A DNA stretch of 64,000 nt from Candidula unifasciata (GCA_905116865.2 CAJHNH020008368.1:263501-327500); one strand, 5' to 3'. Numbered from the stretch's first letter, positions 1 through 11,689 are shown. Notes: generated by a model not told the origin, from the sequence alone. Numbers and translations: made by a program.

Positions 1-304
1 TCGGTCAAAAGAATGAAAAGCCTATTTAGGCATCATGCAAACTGGCCTCAATATTAGCGAAAGACAAGAAAGGGCACACGACTGGAGAAATGCTTGTTAA
101 ACTTAATTTTATTAGCTGCAATTATTGTTGTGGTTGATGAAGGTCGTGAACAGTTTAAAAAATATCTCTTTCTGGTAGCACTGTGGAGTGTAGTATATAT
201 GAACTTTTTGACAACAAGGAAAAACAAGCTACTAAAAAGGTGAAAATGTCACCTTTAAACAAAAAAAGTCCTAATGTGATGAAATCACAGATTTGGTTCA
301 GCGT
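1..304. other. No recognised feature
   Basis: AT-rich non-coding sequence at the window edge. Nothing was recognised on either strand. Confidence 0.5.
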
Positions 305-805
305 TCATCATGATAATCATCATCATATGCCCTGTCAACTGGTGTAGGCGCTCATGCGTCTCTACAGATCACGATCCCTGGTTGCCTGGAACAGCTCTTG
401 TCATGATATCCCTTCATGTCATGGTTTCAGCCCATCCAGCATCATCTCTCTTGGTCTGCCTCTACCCCCTTTTCCACTGATCTTTCCAGTTGTCACGATA
501 TTCTCCGGTTTCTCCCTTCTTATTATGTGGCCAAAGAGCAATGTTTGCCTCTTTCTTATTGTTGTGTATGGAGATATACTTTCATTAACCTCTTTCAAGC
601 AATCGTTGTTAGTTACTCTGATCGTCCAAGTTATTCGTAACATTCGTCTCAGAAACCACATCTCTGCTGCTTCAAAATTCTTCTTAATTTGTAAATTCTT
701 CTTAATTTGTTCAGCCTTACCACTTAATAAAAGTGTGTCGATTTGTGGATAACGATAATTTAAAAGAAAACATGGTTTTCTCCAAATGTTCACAAAGAAC
801 ATCAA
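305..805 (-). mobile_element. RTE-type LINE, 3' fragment
   Basis: Minus-strand remnant of the C-terminal region of an RTE-like reverse transcriptase polyprotein. The reading frame shows AAEMWFLRRMLRITWT, then LLFGHIIRR, then GKGGRGRPREMMLDG; the order W-R-x-M-L, F-G-H and G-R-G-R-P-R is characteristic of the region after the RT domain in this clade. The RT core is absent, so the copy is strongly 5' truncated. Its 3' end near 305-330 carries a TGA/ATC-rich tail, typical of RTE elements. Dead copy. Confidence 0.75.
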
Positions 806-857
806 AAGCCTGGGATGTGTTTTTAACCACCGATAATAATTTTACTATATAGGAATA

Positions 858-1265
858 AACTCACAGGGAGCAAGTACAGCAGGGATGTACCAGTCGTCAG
901 TAGAAATTATCCTCGTCGACACGCGTTTCGGCCCACGATTCCTAGACGCATTCGGAGGTGGGCCCTCCTGAGTTCATGAAGCTCAGGGCTGGTTTCCCTG
1001 CTGCACGGGATTACCGGATGGTGTTTTACTTTCGGCCAGAGACAAGAAGACTTGGTGGTTTCGCGGAAGGTACTGTGAGATAAGAAGCCGCCGCGGCAGC
1101 CTAATTAAAGCAGTCAGCATGCCTGGACGACCGAGCGACAAGCTTACTTTGGTTTATCGGACACATGTTGGACTTTTATTAGCAGTTGGCAGAGGAACAC
1201 TGGCAGACAATTCGGACAGGATGGATTTTCAAAGGGATGAGAAACTCTTTTCCACTAGACACCCG
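858..1265 (+). repeat. Family R repeat, copy 1
   Basis: About 400 bp closely similar to 42350-42726 and, in part, to 50766-51112. Shared landmarks include cgtcgaca...gtttcgg, gtgggcccacctgagttcatga-like text, and the block cctggacgaccgag...tatcggacacatgtt. The last part (about 1190-1225) matches sequence just before the RT domain of the I-type LINE at 42641, so this repeat probably belongs to, or travels with, that LINE. No intact reading frame. Confidence 0.7.
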
Positions 1266-1299
1266 GACCAGCTATAACTATAAAATAGACTATCATCGG

Positions 1300-2893
1300 A
1301 AAAAGTAATGGGAGTCTGTTCAGATGGTGCTGCAGCTATAAAATGATCTCGTTCTAGGTTTCTTAATCTGGTTAAAGAAAACAAAAGCATTATCATTGAA
1401 ACTCATTGTGTAATTGACAGACAGGTTATGGCAGCCAGAAGCTTGCCACAGGATTTGGACAATTCCCTGAAAACAGCTAAGAAAGTATTGAATTTTGTGA
1501 AATCAAGCTCATTGAACCCAAGACTCTTCCATGCTCTTTGTAATATCATTCGAGCCACACATACTATTCTACTTTTCTATACTGAGCTCCGTTGATTATC
1601 AAAGGGAAATATTCTTGCTTGACTGTACTAGTTAAGTATGATGTGGAAGTCTTTCTCATTAGTTTAAAAAAAAAAAAAAAAGATCTGTATCAAGCATTTA
1701 CAGAAAACCTTTTTTGCTTCTTTTTGGCGCATATTACTGATTTTGTTTTGATGAGGTTTAAATAACTTCAAATGCAAACTTTATCGGGAACATTGCAACA
1801 TTATTCTATCCTGTGTTGCCATCAGCGTTTATGCGAAAACAATTACATTTTGGATTTGACGAATTGAACCCAAAAACATGTCTTTCTTTTCCTGATCTTG
1901 AGGAAGTGTTGAAAAATTAGATATGTAAAAGTAATGAATTTAGGACATATTTATATTTTCTGGTTGAGGAGTTCAGTCTCTATTTTCCTGATCTATCATT
2001 TGATGACTGGTCTTGGAGTCATCAACCAGAAATCATTTTATTATTGACAAACTACTACTACACGCTGATCACGAAGTAGCAATTAAGCTGAGGTTTCATT
2101 CATGGGCCAAATACGATTTCACATTTGCAGGCTTAGATTTTGCGTGCAGTATGTGGCCAAATTAGTTGTACAATTTTGTTGCTATTTTCCTCCACATACC
2201 TTTGTGAGGGGGCCGCGTTAGCGCAGTCGATAAGAAGCTCGTTTTCAAATCCAGCTGCGACTCGCTGCAGCCCACGGTCGGTGTTCGAAACCGGGCGGTT
2301 TCCGGGGTTCACCCAGCCACTAGGAAAGGGGTACCAGAGATATAATCTGGGGTAAATGGAGGAACGTCGCTACAGAGTTATGTGCGAACGGCGACAAAGG
2401 CGGACAATTCTTATCAGCTGTCCGTACTGGTAGCAGAGCACTTATGGTTTATAACCGTGTGCAATGATGCTGGTTCACATCTCCCGACTTTATCTTTTAC
2501 TTTACTTTTATACCTTTGTGAATTCGGATTTTCAGCTTTAAAAGTAATGAAAACAAAACAGCGCGGCCAGGTTGATGTGGAGAGTAGTTATCTCCGATAT
2601 GCCTTGTCCAACATCAATTGCAGATATCATAAAGACAAACAGTGTCAACCTTTTCTGTGATATTTTGACACTAAATTACCATTTTTTGGCGATTGTAGCT
2701 TTTGTTATTAATCGCTATGATTTATGTGGATGTTTTTCTCCAGGTTCTTGTTAACAGGTGTTTCTTTTTATCCTCCTATTTTTAATCATTTGTTATGTTG
2801 GCTCGGGGGGTGATTGGGGGGGGGGGGGGGGATGGGCCATTGCCACATACACAAGGGGGAGGGGCGTTACCTGAAAAAGGTTGAAAACCTTTG
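1300..2893 (+). pseudogene. hAT transposase remnant (ZBED5-like)
   Basis: Degraded hAT-superfamily transposase on the + strand. The middle part, about 1309-1560, reads GVCSDGAAA, then SRSRFLNLVKEN, ETHCVIDRQVMAARSLP and KVLNFVKSSSLNPRLFHALC, the conserved central region of ZBED5/SCAND3-type proteins, with the second catalytic Asp in the SDGA motif. The C-terminal dimerisation motif is recognisable at 2511-2630 (YLCEFGFSALKVMKTKQR, then a segment like VESSYLRYALSNI). There are stops and frameshifts, an A-run at 1664-1681 and a SINE at 2208-2509. At 2868-2892, aaggttgaaaacctttg resembles a hAT terminal inverted repeat, so the element probably ends near 2893; a matching left end was not identified. 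Confidence 0.8.
2208..2509 (+). mobile_element. tRNA-derived SINE (family A) with target duplication
   Basis: Complete SINE of about 302 bp. The head has a pol III A-box-like segment (ttagcgcagtcg) and a B-box-like segment (ggtgttcgaaacc); the tail is ctttactttactttt. It is bounded by an exact 12-bp direct repeat, atacctttgtga, at 2196-2207 and 2510-2521. It lies inside the hAT transposase remnant, whose C-terminal frame resumes directly after the second repeat. Confidence 0.9.
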
Positions 2894-3139
2894 TCCTAGG
2901 GCGACATTTTGCTTTTACTTTAGACTCTTTCATGCCTAACACCTATGCTAGTAGTCGCTCTGACTGCATTCTAACGAGCTGAAAAACCATTTAAAGAAAT
3001 AATAATATAAAGATAAATTATAAGTACAAAAATAGTCACATAGCAAAGTCTACGAATTGTCAGGCGTTAACATATTCTCGGTCACGACATATGCAGTGAG
3101 ATGGCCAGCGTATTTCCTAACCACATTTCCATTATACAC

Positions 3140-3660
3140 AGTTCCCAGAAAATTCCGGAAATTGTCTTTAAATGAGCAGCTCTCTTCCTCACCTGGTCGC
3201 ATTTACTTCCCAGAAAATTCTGGAAATTGTCTCTAAACGGTCACATCGTATCGTCGCCTTTCATGCAAAGGAAATTATGGAAATTGTCTCTGGGTGGTTT
3301 GCTTCCTTTGTTCGCATCATCGCCGTTCCTTTTTTTTTTAAAAAGAAAATTATGGAAATTGTCCCAGTATAGTGAGCTTATACTGTCGTCTTTCCTTCGT
3401 GGAAAATTATGGAAGTTGTTTCTGGGTGGTCTACTTCCTTCCACGTCTCGTTGCCTTCCCTTCAAAGAAAAGTCTGGAAATTGTTTCTAAATGGTCAGTT
3501 CCTTTCCTCACTTTGTCGTGTTTACTTCCCACAAGATTTTAAAAATTGTCTTTGTTTGGCCAGCTCGTCTCATGGCCCTTCCGTAAAAAAAAAAAATCCT
3601 CGAAAATGTCCCTGGGTGAACAACTTCCTTCCTCACCTCGTCGCCTTTCATTCTCTTGCA
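3140..3660. repeat. Degenerate minisatellite, unit about 65-90 bp
   Basis: Around seven imperfect tandem units, each containing a variant of gaaaattatggaaattgtc followed by ctgggtggt, cttccttcctcacc-like text and cgtcgcctttcatt. Stops and frame changes between units rule out a repetitive protein. Confidence 0.75.
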
Positions 3661-3768
3661 AATACACTGTTGTTTTGTATTCTTTTCTATGCAACCGGGT
3701 CAGCTAAACAACCTACCACTTCTCTACTTCGTGTCGGAACCACACACACACATACACACTTATATATA

Positions 3769-4721
3769 CAAGGACCGACAATTGAGTAAAGAGAAAAATT
3801 CCATAAAATTAAAATAATCAACAGTTGGAGATATAACCTGTATTTTATTAAAGTAAGCCTCTTGTGCATTGATACAGCAAGTAGCACGATCTAACAACCA
3901 CTGGAACGACCACTTTAGTTCTTCTATTGTTATTGCGCTTAAAGTCGATGTTACGGCCCTTTGGATGCCATCATTGTCAAAGAAGCGTCCTTTCAATGGC
4001 AAGTTTAATTTTGGTAATAGAAAATCGTCACAAGGATACAAATCTGTGGAATAGGGCAGACGGTTTAGAACACGCATCTGTTTTGGAGCCAAAATATCAT
4101 GTACAACAACCGCCCTTTGAGCTGGTGCATTTTCATGAAGAAGGAAAAAACAATTGTCAGGTGTTGAATACGAACCGACAAGCAACTTTTCTTTTCTTGC
4201 CCAAATCTACCATTAACATTTTACGAATAGACTCTGTATTAACACTAAATTCATCTACCATCATTCTCACAGTTGAACAAAGATCTCCTTGTATCCGTTC
4301 TCGGAATTTTGCAATGAGTTCCTCATTGCGAACAGAAATTGGAAGTCCAGGTCTAGTTGCATTAGTAAGCCTTTCCGCACTACTTTCGAATTGTGAATAC
4401 CAGCTGCAAGTCTGTGCACGAGATAAACAATTATCCCAATAAACTTGTCGCATCAATTCAACTGTCGCAATGGCGCTTTTTCTAAGTTTTAACATAATTT
4501 AATGTTAGCTCTTTTTGCTTTTATGCTAATAACGTAACAATGCACCTCTTACTAGGTTAACAAAATGGCGGCTTGTTAGTTGACAGCTTATCGGGCGGCA
4601 ATGAAAAGTTGCCAGATCATAGACGAAGGTTGCCTCTTTGGATTCCAGGCTTTGATTCATATATAACATTTATGTCTCGGCCATAATAAAATCAGTCTCA
4701 TTACTTAATTGTCGGACCTTA
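3769..4721 (-). mobile_element. Mariner transposon, internally deleted
   Basis: DNA transposon of about 953 bp with inverted ends at 3769-3789 and 4701-4721. The core accgacaatt / aattgtcggacc is shared by both ends, and TA dinucleotides flank each, as expected for Tc1/mariner. The transposase is on the minus strand. Its N-terminal helix-turn-helix region (about 4160-4490: ELMRQVYWDNCLS, then TCSWYSQFESSAERL) is followed almost directly by the region of the second and third catalytic residues. There HENAPAQ replaces the usual HDNAPAH, and YSTDLYPCDDFL corresponds to YSPDLAPCDFFL. The central region with the first catalytic Asp is missing, and a frame change lies near 4157-4185. Inactive. Confidence 0.88.
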
Positions 4722-4750
4722 TATATGTAATTATGTATATATATATATAC

Positions 4751-4752
<2 letters not shown>

Positions 4753-4785
<33 letters not shown>

Positions 4786-4818
4786 TGTGTGTGTGTATCT
4801 CTCTCTCTCTCTCTCTCG
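4753..4818. repeat. (TG)n-(CT)n microsatellite
   Basis: Dinucleotide run of TG followed by CT, 30 bp beyond the right end of the mariner element. Confidence 0.95.
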
Positions 4819-4899
4819 GTTTTTTTCTGTATCTTTCTGGATATGTGGGTCTTGTTCTATGTATCTATCGATATGCATCTGTTGAAAGCTGTCTGAAGA

Positions 4900-5640
4900 G
4901 GTCACTGCATTTTTATACAGAGCCTAAAGAAAAATTTGGCGAATGATACTGACTGCTGATTACTGAATAAGAAATCTACATCATAGACCACCGGACAATA
5001 CCCATAGATGCTCCGTCGCCTGCAGCAAATGACGAAAGGTGTACATTCTGTTCCCGTATGACACTGATTGTACACACGTAGTTCTCTTCCTCTCATCCGT
5101 CCCTCCCTCTCGGATCCACACTTAATTCCTCGTTCACACATTCTTGCCCATGTTATTTTATCTAATCTCGTGTCTTCTGCCAAAAGTCGTGTGTATATGG
5201 TCTTCAGAATATCTTCCTTGTCCAATACGTGTGTTCCCGTAGCTTTCGCTTATGTAGCCAGAAAATCCGCTCTTTCATTCCCTCGCACTCCTGCATATAC
5301 CGGACGGTATATATGCAGGTGACTTCCTGCAATGTTGGCGTACTGATGCATTAATTCATCAGGTAACTTTGTTTTCTGCTGTCCCCTTCCAAGCTGCAGT
5401 GATTACCTACACTTCCATTCTAATTGCTTGCAGGTGTAGATAAAAATGCTCCGTTTTGTTCTGCCACAATTTGTCCCTTTATTATAGCTGAAAATCCTCA
5501 GCCAGATGTCGCACCCCGATGAACAGAACCATCGGTGTACACTAATGCATCATCTAGTCCAGCCTTTCCATCTATCAGTTGTTGTACGTCTAATTCTGCT
5601 ATACCCTTACACCACTATTGGCCATAATCGATTACAGAAA
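4900..5640 (-). mobile_element. I/jockey-type LINE, RNase H part
   Basis: Minus-strand remnant of the C-terminal RNase H domain of a LINE. DDALVYTDGSVH (near 5520-5560) carries the first catalytic Asp (YTDGS), and RGNERADF (near 5260-5290) is the late R-G-N-E-x-A-D motif. The sequence continues to about 4902 as the post-RNase H region. It is downstream, in the minus-strand sense, of the RT part at 6545-7445; both appear to be one element split by the RTE fragment at 5670-6540. Stops and frameshifts throughout. Confidence 0.75.
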
Positions 5641-5669
5641 GGACAAGATGGTTGAACAATTAGACCAAT

Positions 5670-6540
5670 AATCTCTGTTCCATGTGAGAAATGTCAAAAA
5701 TGACCAGACTTGTGACAGTTATGATCGGCTCAAAATTGGTGGCAACCCTATTCCGGAACTCCGCTACGCAGATGATACAGTCCTCCTTCCGAACAGCGTA
5801 AAGGGAATAGAAAATTTAATATTGTCCGTCCAAAAGCACAGTGAAGATCAAAATCTGTTCTTGAATTTAAAGAAAAAGAAAATAATGTCCACAGATAAAA
5901 TTGGCAGTCACCCAAAAATAACAATAAATGATAAAGAAATTGAAAATGTCACAAACTTTGAATATCTAGGCTCTATAATAAACAACAATGGAGACTGTTC
6001 GACAGAAATTAAAAGGAGGATGGCCATAGCAATGCAAAGATTGAACAGCCTTAAAAGTCCATGGTTAAGCACCAGCAAGGAGATAAAAATTAGAATTTTG
6101 AGAGCATGCATCTTCCCTGTGGCTACATACGGATGTGAGTCGTGGACTATCTCTCAGTCCTTAAGAAAGAGAATAGGGGCTTTTGAGCTGAAATGCTATA
6201 GATAGATTCTCAGAATATCTTGGACAAAGAAGATGAGAAATATTGACATCTTAAAAGATCTGAACATCAAGGAAGATTGGCTAATAAACAGCATCCTTTC
6301 TCGAAAGCTGAAATATTTTGGTCATATCAAGCACCACGACGGATTGGAAAAAATTACAGCAGAAGGCATGGTACCAGGAAGGAGGGGCAGAGGCCGACCG
6401 ACACGAAGATGGGCACAGGATATAAGTGACTCCTTGAGTGTGAAAGTTCATGAGGCGGGAGAACTGGCAAGAGACCGATTTTCTTACAGGCAGACTGTGA
6501 TGAGAGCGACGTTCTGCAAAGGACCTGCTACATGATGATA
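5670..6540 (+). mobile_element. RTE-type LINE, 3' half
   Basis: Plus-strand 5'-truncated RTE LINE. It starts within the RT palm: IPELRYADDTVLL contains the catalytic YADD. It continues with NFEYLGSIINNNG, RILRACIFPVATYGCESW, a stop near 6205, then SRKLKYFGHIKHHDGLEK, GRRGRGRPTRRW and TVMRATFCKG to a TGA-rich 3' tail at about 6532-6542. The region after the stop stays in a readable frame, so this copy is not very old. It interrupts an opposite-strand LINE (4900-7445). Confidence 0.85.
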
Positions 6541-6544
6541 ATGT

Positions 6545-7445
6545 GTGTCGCCACCATCGTCTTCAGTGCCACCAGGTCACTCTTGCATTTGATCACAGTC
6601 TGCTCCACGTGATATCTTTAGGAGAGACTGCGATATAACGTCAAACCTGAGTATTTCTTATTATCTCTTCTGTCAGCATTAATACCCTTTCTTTTCCAAT
6701 GCTGTTGTTCAAAGAGCACAACAAAACACTGGCCTTTTCTGGGTTTACCTTTGACCCTGTCTGTTCACATCACTCCTTCATCTCATGCAAAGCACTTTGC
6801 AAGTCTCTGGTCATGTCGTGCCTGTCTGACCAGCTTCGATACATGAGGACATCATCTGCAAATGTCAAAGTTCGCCCTGTTCCAGTGGGCTGAATTTTTG
6901 CCATACTTACTGCACGTATGTTAAACACGACAGGTCACAATGGTGATCCCTGGGGAAGGCTGGAGAAATGAGTATTGGTTCTGATCTCCATGTTTCCAAA
7001 CAAAATACCACTGTTTTTTCCAACAATGCTGTCCCCCATCCAATTAGCTCACCAAGGGTACACACTACAGTCCATCACGCACCACTGCATAAGATGTGTA
7101 AAGTTAACGCTGTTATAGGCACCTTCAAGATCTATCGCGACAGCGATTGCTACTTGCTTTCGCTGAAATCCTTCATACACATCATTTGCGAACGTTCCAG
7201 CATTGTCCCATGTTGCCATGATGACCTATAGCTGCCCGTGGTGTTCGGTATCCTGCCCATTCTTTCTAAGTGTAACATCACTTTCTTCGCCACAATTTTT
7301 CCAGCAGTTTGCCATACACATTTTGGAGGGTTATGATTCGGTAACTGCTGAACTACGAGGGATCCCTGCCTGGTTTTGGAAATGGTCTAAACACAACTGT
7401 GTAAGCAGTCATCTGGTGCATTTGACGTTTGGATACTATCATTAA
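6545..7445 (-). mobile_element. I/jockey-type LINE, reverse transcriptase part
   Basis: Minus-strand RT remnant. Motif A is visible as AIDLEGAYNSVN (7106-7145), a degraded motif B (LPQGSP-like) follows, and motif C is LTFADDVLMYRS (6833-6870) with both catalytic Asp residues. It continues into HDMTRDLQSALHEMKE, the usual post-palm helix. The order RT then RNase H (4900-5640) on the minus strand is as expected for an I-type element. Stops and frameshifts make it non-functional. The 5' end, including any endonuclease, was not recognised beyond about 7550. Confidence 0.75.
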
Positions 7446-7995
7446 AGTCCCCCACAACTCGTAGTATTTCATCACTACCTAACTGTTTGACATGGCAATA
7501 GCGTTCACCTTCTGGCCCTGAGCATTATTTCAGCTGCTTCGCAATGCCACTTTTGTGTCGATTTCAGCCACCAAGTCTTCATGGCGAATGCTAATCAAAA
7601 TAAAGATTGCCCCTATTTATCCAAATATTCTATTATATACTCATTCGCATGCCATCTTACGCCGTCTAACTCCCCATAGAGCAAAAGAAGCCAGTCGCCT
7701 CATGATGAAATCTATTCTTTACAATATCTTCAAATTCCTTTCACAATTTTGACAATCTATTCATCTGTTCCAATAAATGACGAGCAATTTTATGATTTGT
7801 ATTGGATGTATTATTTTTAATGTATTGTTTATGGATGGCAATAAATGAAACGTAATTAATAGGATAAATACAAATGCAATAAATTGTATGGAAAATGTTT
7901 TAAAGCAACGCGAGCAAAAGTGAAATGCAAAGGAACTGACAACAAATTAAAAAACAACCTGGAGATAAAAGACTTTATACGCGAACACACTGAGA

Positions 7996-7997
<2 letters not shown>
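7446..7997. other. No recognised feature
   Basis: AT-rich sequence; possibly the diverged 5' portion of the adjacent minus-strand LINE. Nothing firm. Confidence 0.4.

Positions 7998-8085
<88 letters not shown>
7998..8085. repeat. (GA)n microsatellite
   Basis: About 88 bp of near-perfect GA dinucleotide repeat. Confidence 0.97.
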
Positions 8086-8088
<3 letters not shown>

Positions 8089-8820
8089 AGATAGAGAGAG
8101 AAACAGAGACATTAAAAATGTAAGGGCCCACATATTTTTTTCTTTTTAACTTGTTGTGCAAAAGGTATGAAATTCAATTACATTCACTGACAGTGTAACT
8201 CACAGTATCCGTTACTCACCATAACACAAACACATACATGCACACACATACACATACATACACGCACACACAAACACACACCATCTGTGGGGATGTGTTA
8301 GCTTGGATGCGGATTGGAACTCAAGTCTTTCTGGCCGACATCAAGCGTCTAGATAGTGGTATGCCTCTGCACTGGAACATTATGTTTACATAAATTTATA
8401 TTTAATTGTAACCATGCCATGACTCAACAGAAGTATACAGAATGGCCGAGAGTATTCCTAGATTGCTTTTGTGTACTGTAAAAATGTATTTTTTTTTTTT
8501 TTTTGGTGTGGTAACAGATATCAACCAAATACCCAGCTGTCAGTACCTAGCTGTTTGTATGTAACTCGTTCTGTTCTAAGAAGTCGTTGGATCGTTGCTT
8601 TAAGTAATCAATGTATGGGTCTGGTCTTGGTCAGATATGACTGAGCTACGGTATTACAGTAGCCGGTAGCAAACTGTCTTCTTTTATGCCGCGTGCTGGG
8701 CATGTTGTACTAAACCTAGCATCCCATAGTGTGCCAACGGCTTCGGGCGGAGGAGCACATTAGGGAGGATACTAGCCTTATCCAAGGAAGAGGAACTGCA
8801 ACCTGAAAACTTTATATTAA
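8086..8820. other. No recognised feature; short CA-rich stretch
   Basis: Non-coding. A CA-rich imperfect stretch lies at about 8225-8283 and a T-run at 8487-8504. No gene or element end was recognised. Confidence 0.5.
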
Positions 8821-10437
8821 TAACTAGCTGTACCCGGCCACGCGTTGCTGTGGCCCAGAATGGTGAAATGGAGAGGAAAGAAGCTCTCAGCTAACAGTGT
8901 CTGTCACACCCTCCCCCCCCCCACCTCTCTCCCCCTCCACCAATCATATCCCCCTCTCCGAAGGATTGAAAAATCATCCATGGCAAAATTATTAAAATAG
9001 AAATAGTTAAGAAATGAGAACTTTAAACTAATATTTTAAGCTCTCTCAGCTAACTGTCTGGAACTTTAAACTAATATTTTTAAAAACCCCCCCCCCCCTC
9101 CTTCATCATATCATCCTCTCCGAAGGATGGGAAAGTCACCATGTGACGAAATATTGTAACTAAATTGAGCTTGGCATCCGTGTCCACCTAGACTTAAATA
9201 GGTAGCATTAACTTGCTCTGAGAAGTAAATTTGGCCAGTGTAACAGCTACCACATCACCCATCCAGTACCAGTACTACTGCAACCACTACCACCATCACA
9301 ATCACAACATCAACAACAACAAAAACTGTCTCTACAGTCTGTGTAGGTCGGTGTAGAAAAGAGGAGTTAGCGCCGCATGCTGTCGCCACGGACTATTAAG
9401 TTTAATTTTGCCCCCGACATAGAAAAAACAAAAAGCTTCATCATGTAACCAGTGATGAAACCCACATTAAAAAGTACACTATACTCACGAATAACGGAGA
9501 AAAATACCCCGCACCTGTCATCTCTCCCTGCCCGAAGGAACGATTTTTAACTGACCTTGGCATCCGTGTCCACCCAAACTAAACTGGACTGTAAGCCGTC
9601 TTAGTTAACAGTTTCTGTCATCGTTGAATAGTTTTTGATCGAGAAGCGTCGCGGGGAGGCTAATTGGCACTTAACTAAAATCGGATGTCTTTGGGCGAAA
9701 GGCGCAGATATCGCAGCCTAGCTGTAAACCACCACACAATGTTGCAACCACCCTTTTAAGGGAAAAAGAACAATTATCACCCAGCGGAAAATCGAACACT
9801 GGTCACCCGCGTGAAGGATGCAATACCTACAACTATACTATCGAATACTGAAGAGTTTAGGTCAGATTTCGCAGCCTAGCTGTAAACCACAACACAACGT
9901 GCCAACGGCCCTCTCGGGGGCGAACGAAGATTACCCGTCACACGACCATTGAGCATCACGTCGCCGCTGTCGCAGGCTAGCTGTAAACCCCAAAACCGAA
10001 AAAGGCGTAGATATCGCAGCCTAGCCATACACCACAACACAACGTTCCAACCGCCCAGTCAAAAATAATTATATCACCTAGCTCGGAATCAAACGCTGGT
10101 CACCCGCATGACAGGCAGAATAGTTACAACTACGCTACCAAACACTCAAACAGAATGTAGAAATGAAATTATATATTAATGCAAAGTTCAATAAGAGCTC
10201 AGCAGTCAAAAATAGCAAATCAACTAAAAACAAATCCGGGCCGGCAACGAAACAAATAATGATTTAACCGTTGCTGGAGCTACGTCGTTCCCGGTTTGTG
10301 TGATTTTCTGACATAAAAATCACGCTTTGAGTCAACGGCAACGTTGTGTGGAAATTTGAAAGCAATCAGTTCAGTAGTTTCCGAGTCTGTAGTTAACAAA
10401 CTCGGAAAATTAACATTTTTATTAATATAGATAGATA
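8821..10437. repeat. Composite repeat starting aactagctgtacccgg
   Basis: A 1.6 kb block. It begins aactagctgtacccggccac and ends with agtagtttccgagtct, a run like gtaacaaac, and ttattaatatagatag. The same end text recurs at 20950-20990, so these are element termini. Inside are a duplicated C-rich segment (8884-8965 and 9045-9125, both with ctccgaaggat) and four spaced copies of cgcagcctagctgtaaacc-like text (about 9710, 9870, 9972, 10015). Minus-strand B-box-like motifs near 9790 and 10090 suggest tRNA-SINE pieces. Class not determined; no coding remnant seen. Confidence 0.6.
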
Positions 10438-11027
10438 GCAGAGCAGACCAGGTCCTTAGCCTTGGCTGGCAGCTGGACTAGGAGGGAAGCTCTGACAGGT
10501 GAACAGATAGAGCATTGCTCTTCTGATCCAGCAGTTCCAAACATACTGGTGATACCTTTCCTTTGGAGTAAACAAGAGTGAGGGATCATGATGCATGGGC
10601 AACATATAGCCTCTACAATACTGCCCAGGCTTTGTGCTATGGAGAGCACGAACTTCATCCCTGGCCGTAATTGGTCTCCGAAACAAAGCGAGAGGCAGCA
10701 ATTATGGGTTATAAGACCCTGTCAACTGGCGTAGACGAGAGATTCCCACGGGTTGCCTCTGACGGTGGGAAACATCTTCGAATGTCACTGGCCAGCTACA
10801 GCCCGCGTCAAGCTGGGAATCCCCCAGCCAATAAGGTGTTGATACGCCACAACCGGTATGCTTCGATGGGTGCTTGGAGCTAGGACACAATCTGAATCGC
10901 AGGCTGTTTAAAAAAAACCCAATGTACCAGGCGATAACAACTAAATATTTTCGACCTCTACTACCATATAAAGACGTGTGCAAGCGGAACATAAATGATA
11001 CAGGCACTGAGGTGAATTAATCAAGTA
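10438..11027. other. No recognised feature
   Basis: Unique-looking sequence. Short open frames exist on both strands but have no recognisable domain. Confidence 0.45.
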
Positions 11028-11255
11028 ACAGAAAGAAGTAGAAAGATAGAAGAACACACTCGACAACATATAAATCGAAAGCTATAGTTACCGTGCCGGG
11101 AATTGAACCTGTCACCTCCAGATGGCGTCTGCGCCTCGTCATGAATACAAGTGCACTAAGAACATGGTCAACTAGGCACCCCCCAAAAAATGTGTCTTAT
11201 TGGCCATGTCTATAGTACAACTTGAAATCCACAACTATGGTATACGGACATAATT
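11028..11255 (-). repeat. Family G repeat, copy 1 (tRNA-SINE-like)
   Basis: About 230 bp repeated at 11690-11920. Shared text includes gaaagaagtagaaagatag and agctatagtta, followed by a tRNA-like stretch. On the minus strand there is an A-box-like tgcctagttgaccatg and a B-box ggttcaattcc. The length and order of shared blocks fit a SINE on the minus strand. Confidence 0.6.
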
Positions 11256-11689
11256 CATTTCAACCCATTGAAATGGCACCATAGGTTACAGAAATTTATA
11301 TACTGAGGTGGACTCGTGGGAACCAAATTCCATGAATCGTGTTGTGTGTAGTGGGCACATTAGGAAGGAAATGAGAATAAAGGAAGAAATGGGCGCCCGA
11401 AAGGATGAGAGTTGAGCGTCTGAGAAGAAACAAAATAAACACAAATGTTGACAACATCGGTTCTGAAATCCCATACTAAAATTGTAGAATACTTTTCATA
11501 ACGCGGGCGGGTCTTACTAGTGACACCCTCCATTGCCATTAGCTGTGAGTCCCACGTCCTTACAGCGCGGTCTAACACTATCGTCTGGAAAGACGGAAAG
11601 GTGCCAATCGTTTGGGTTGGGAACTTAAATAATAACATCCGCCAGAAGTAGTATGAAAAACAAACTGACATATAATGATCGGCATTCAT

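Noticed and set aside
3227..3490. Repetitive KLWKLSLGGLLP-like peptide
   Set aside because: It comes from the minisatellite at 3140-3660; units change frame and carry stops, so protein repeats are incidental.
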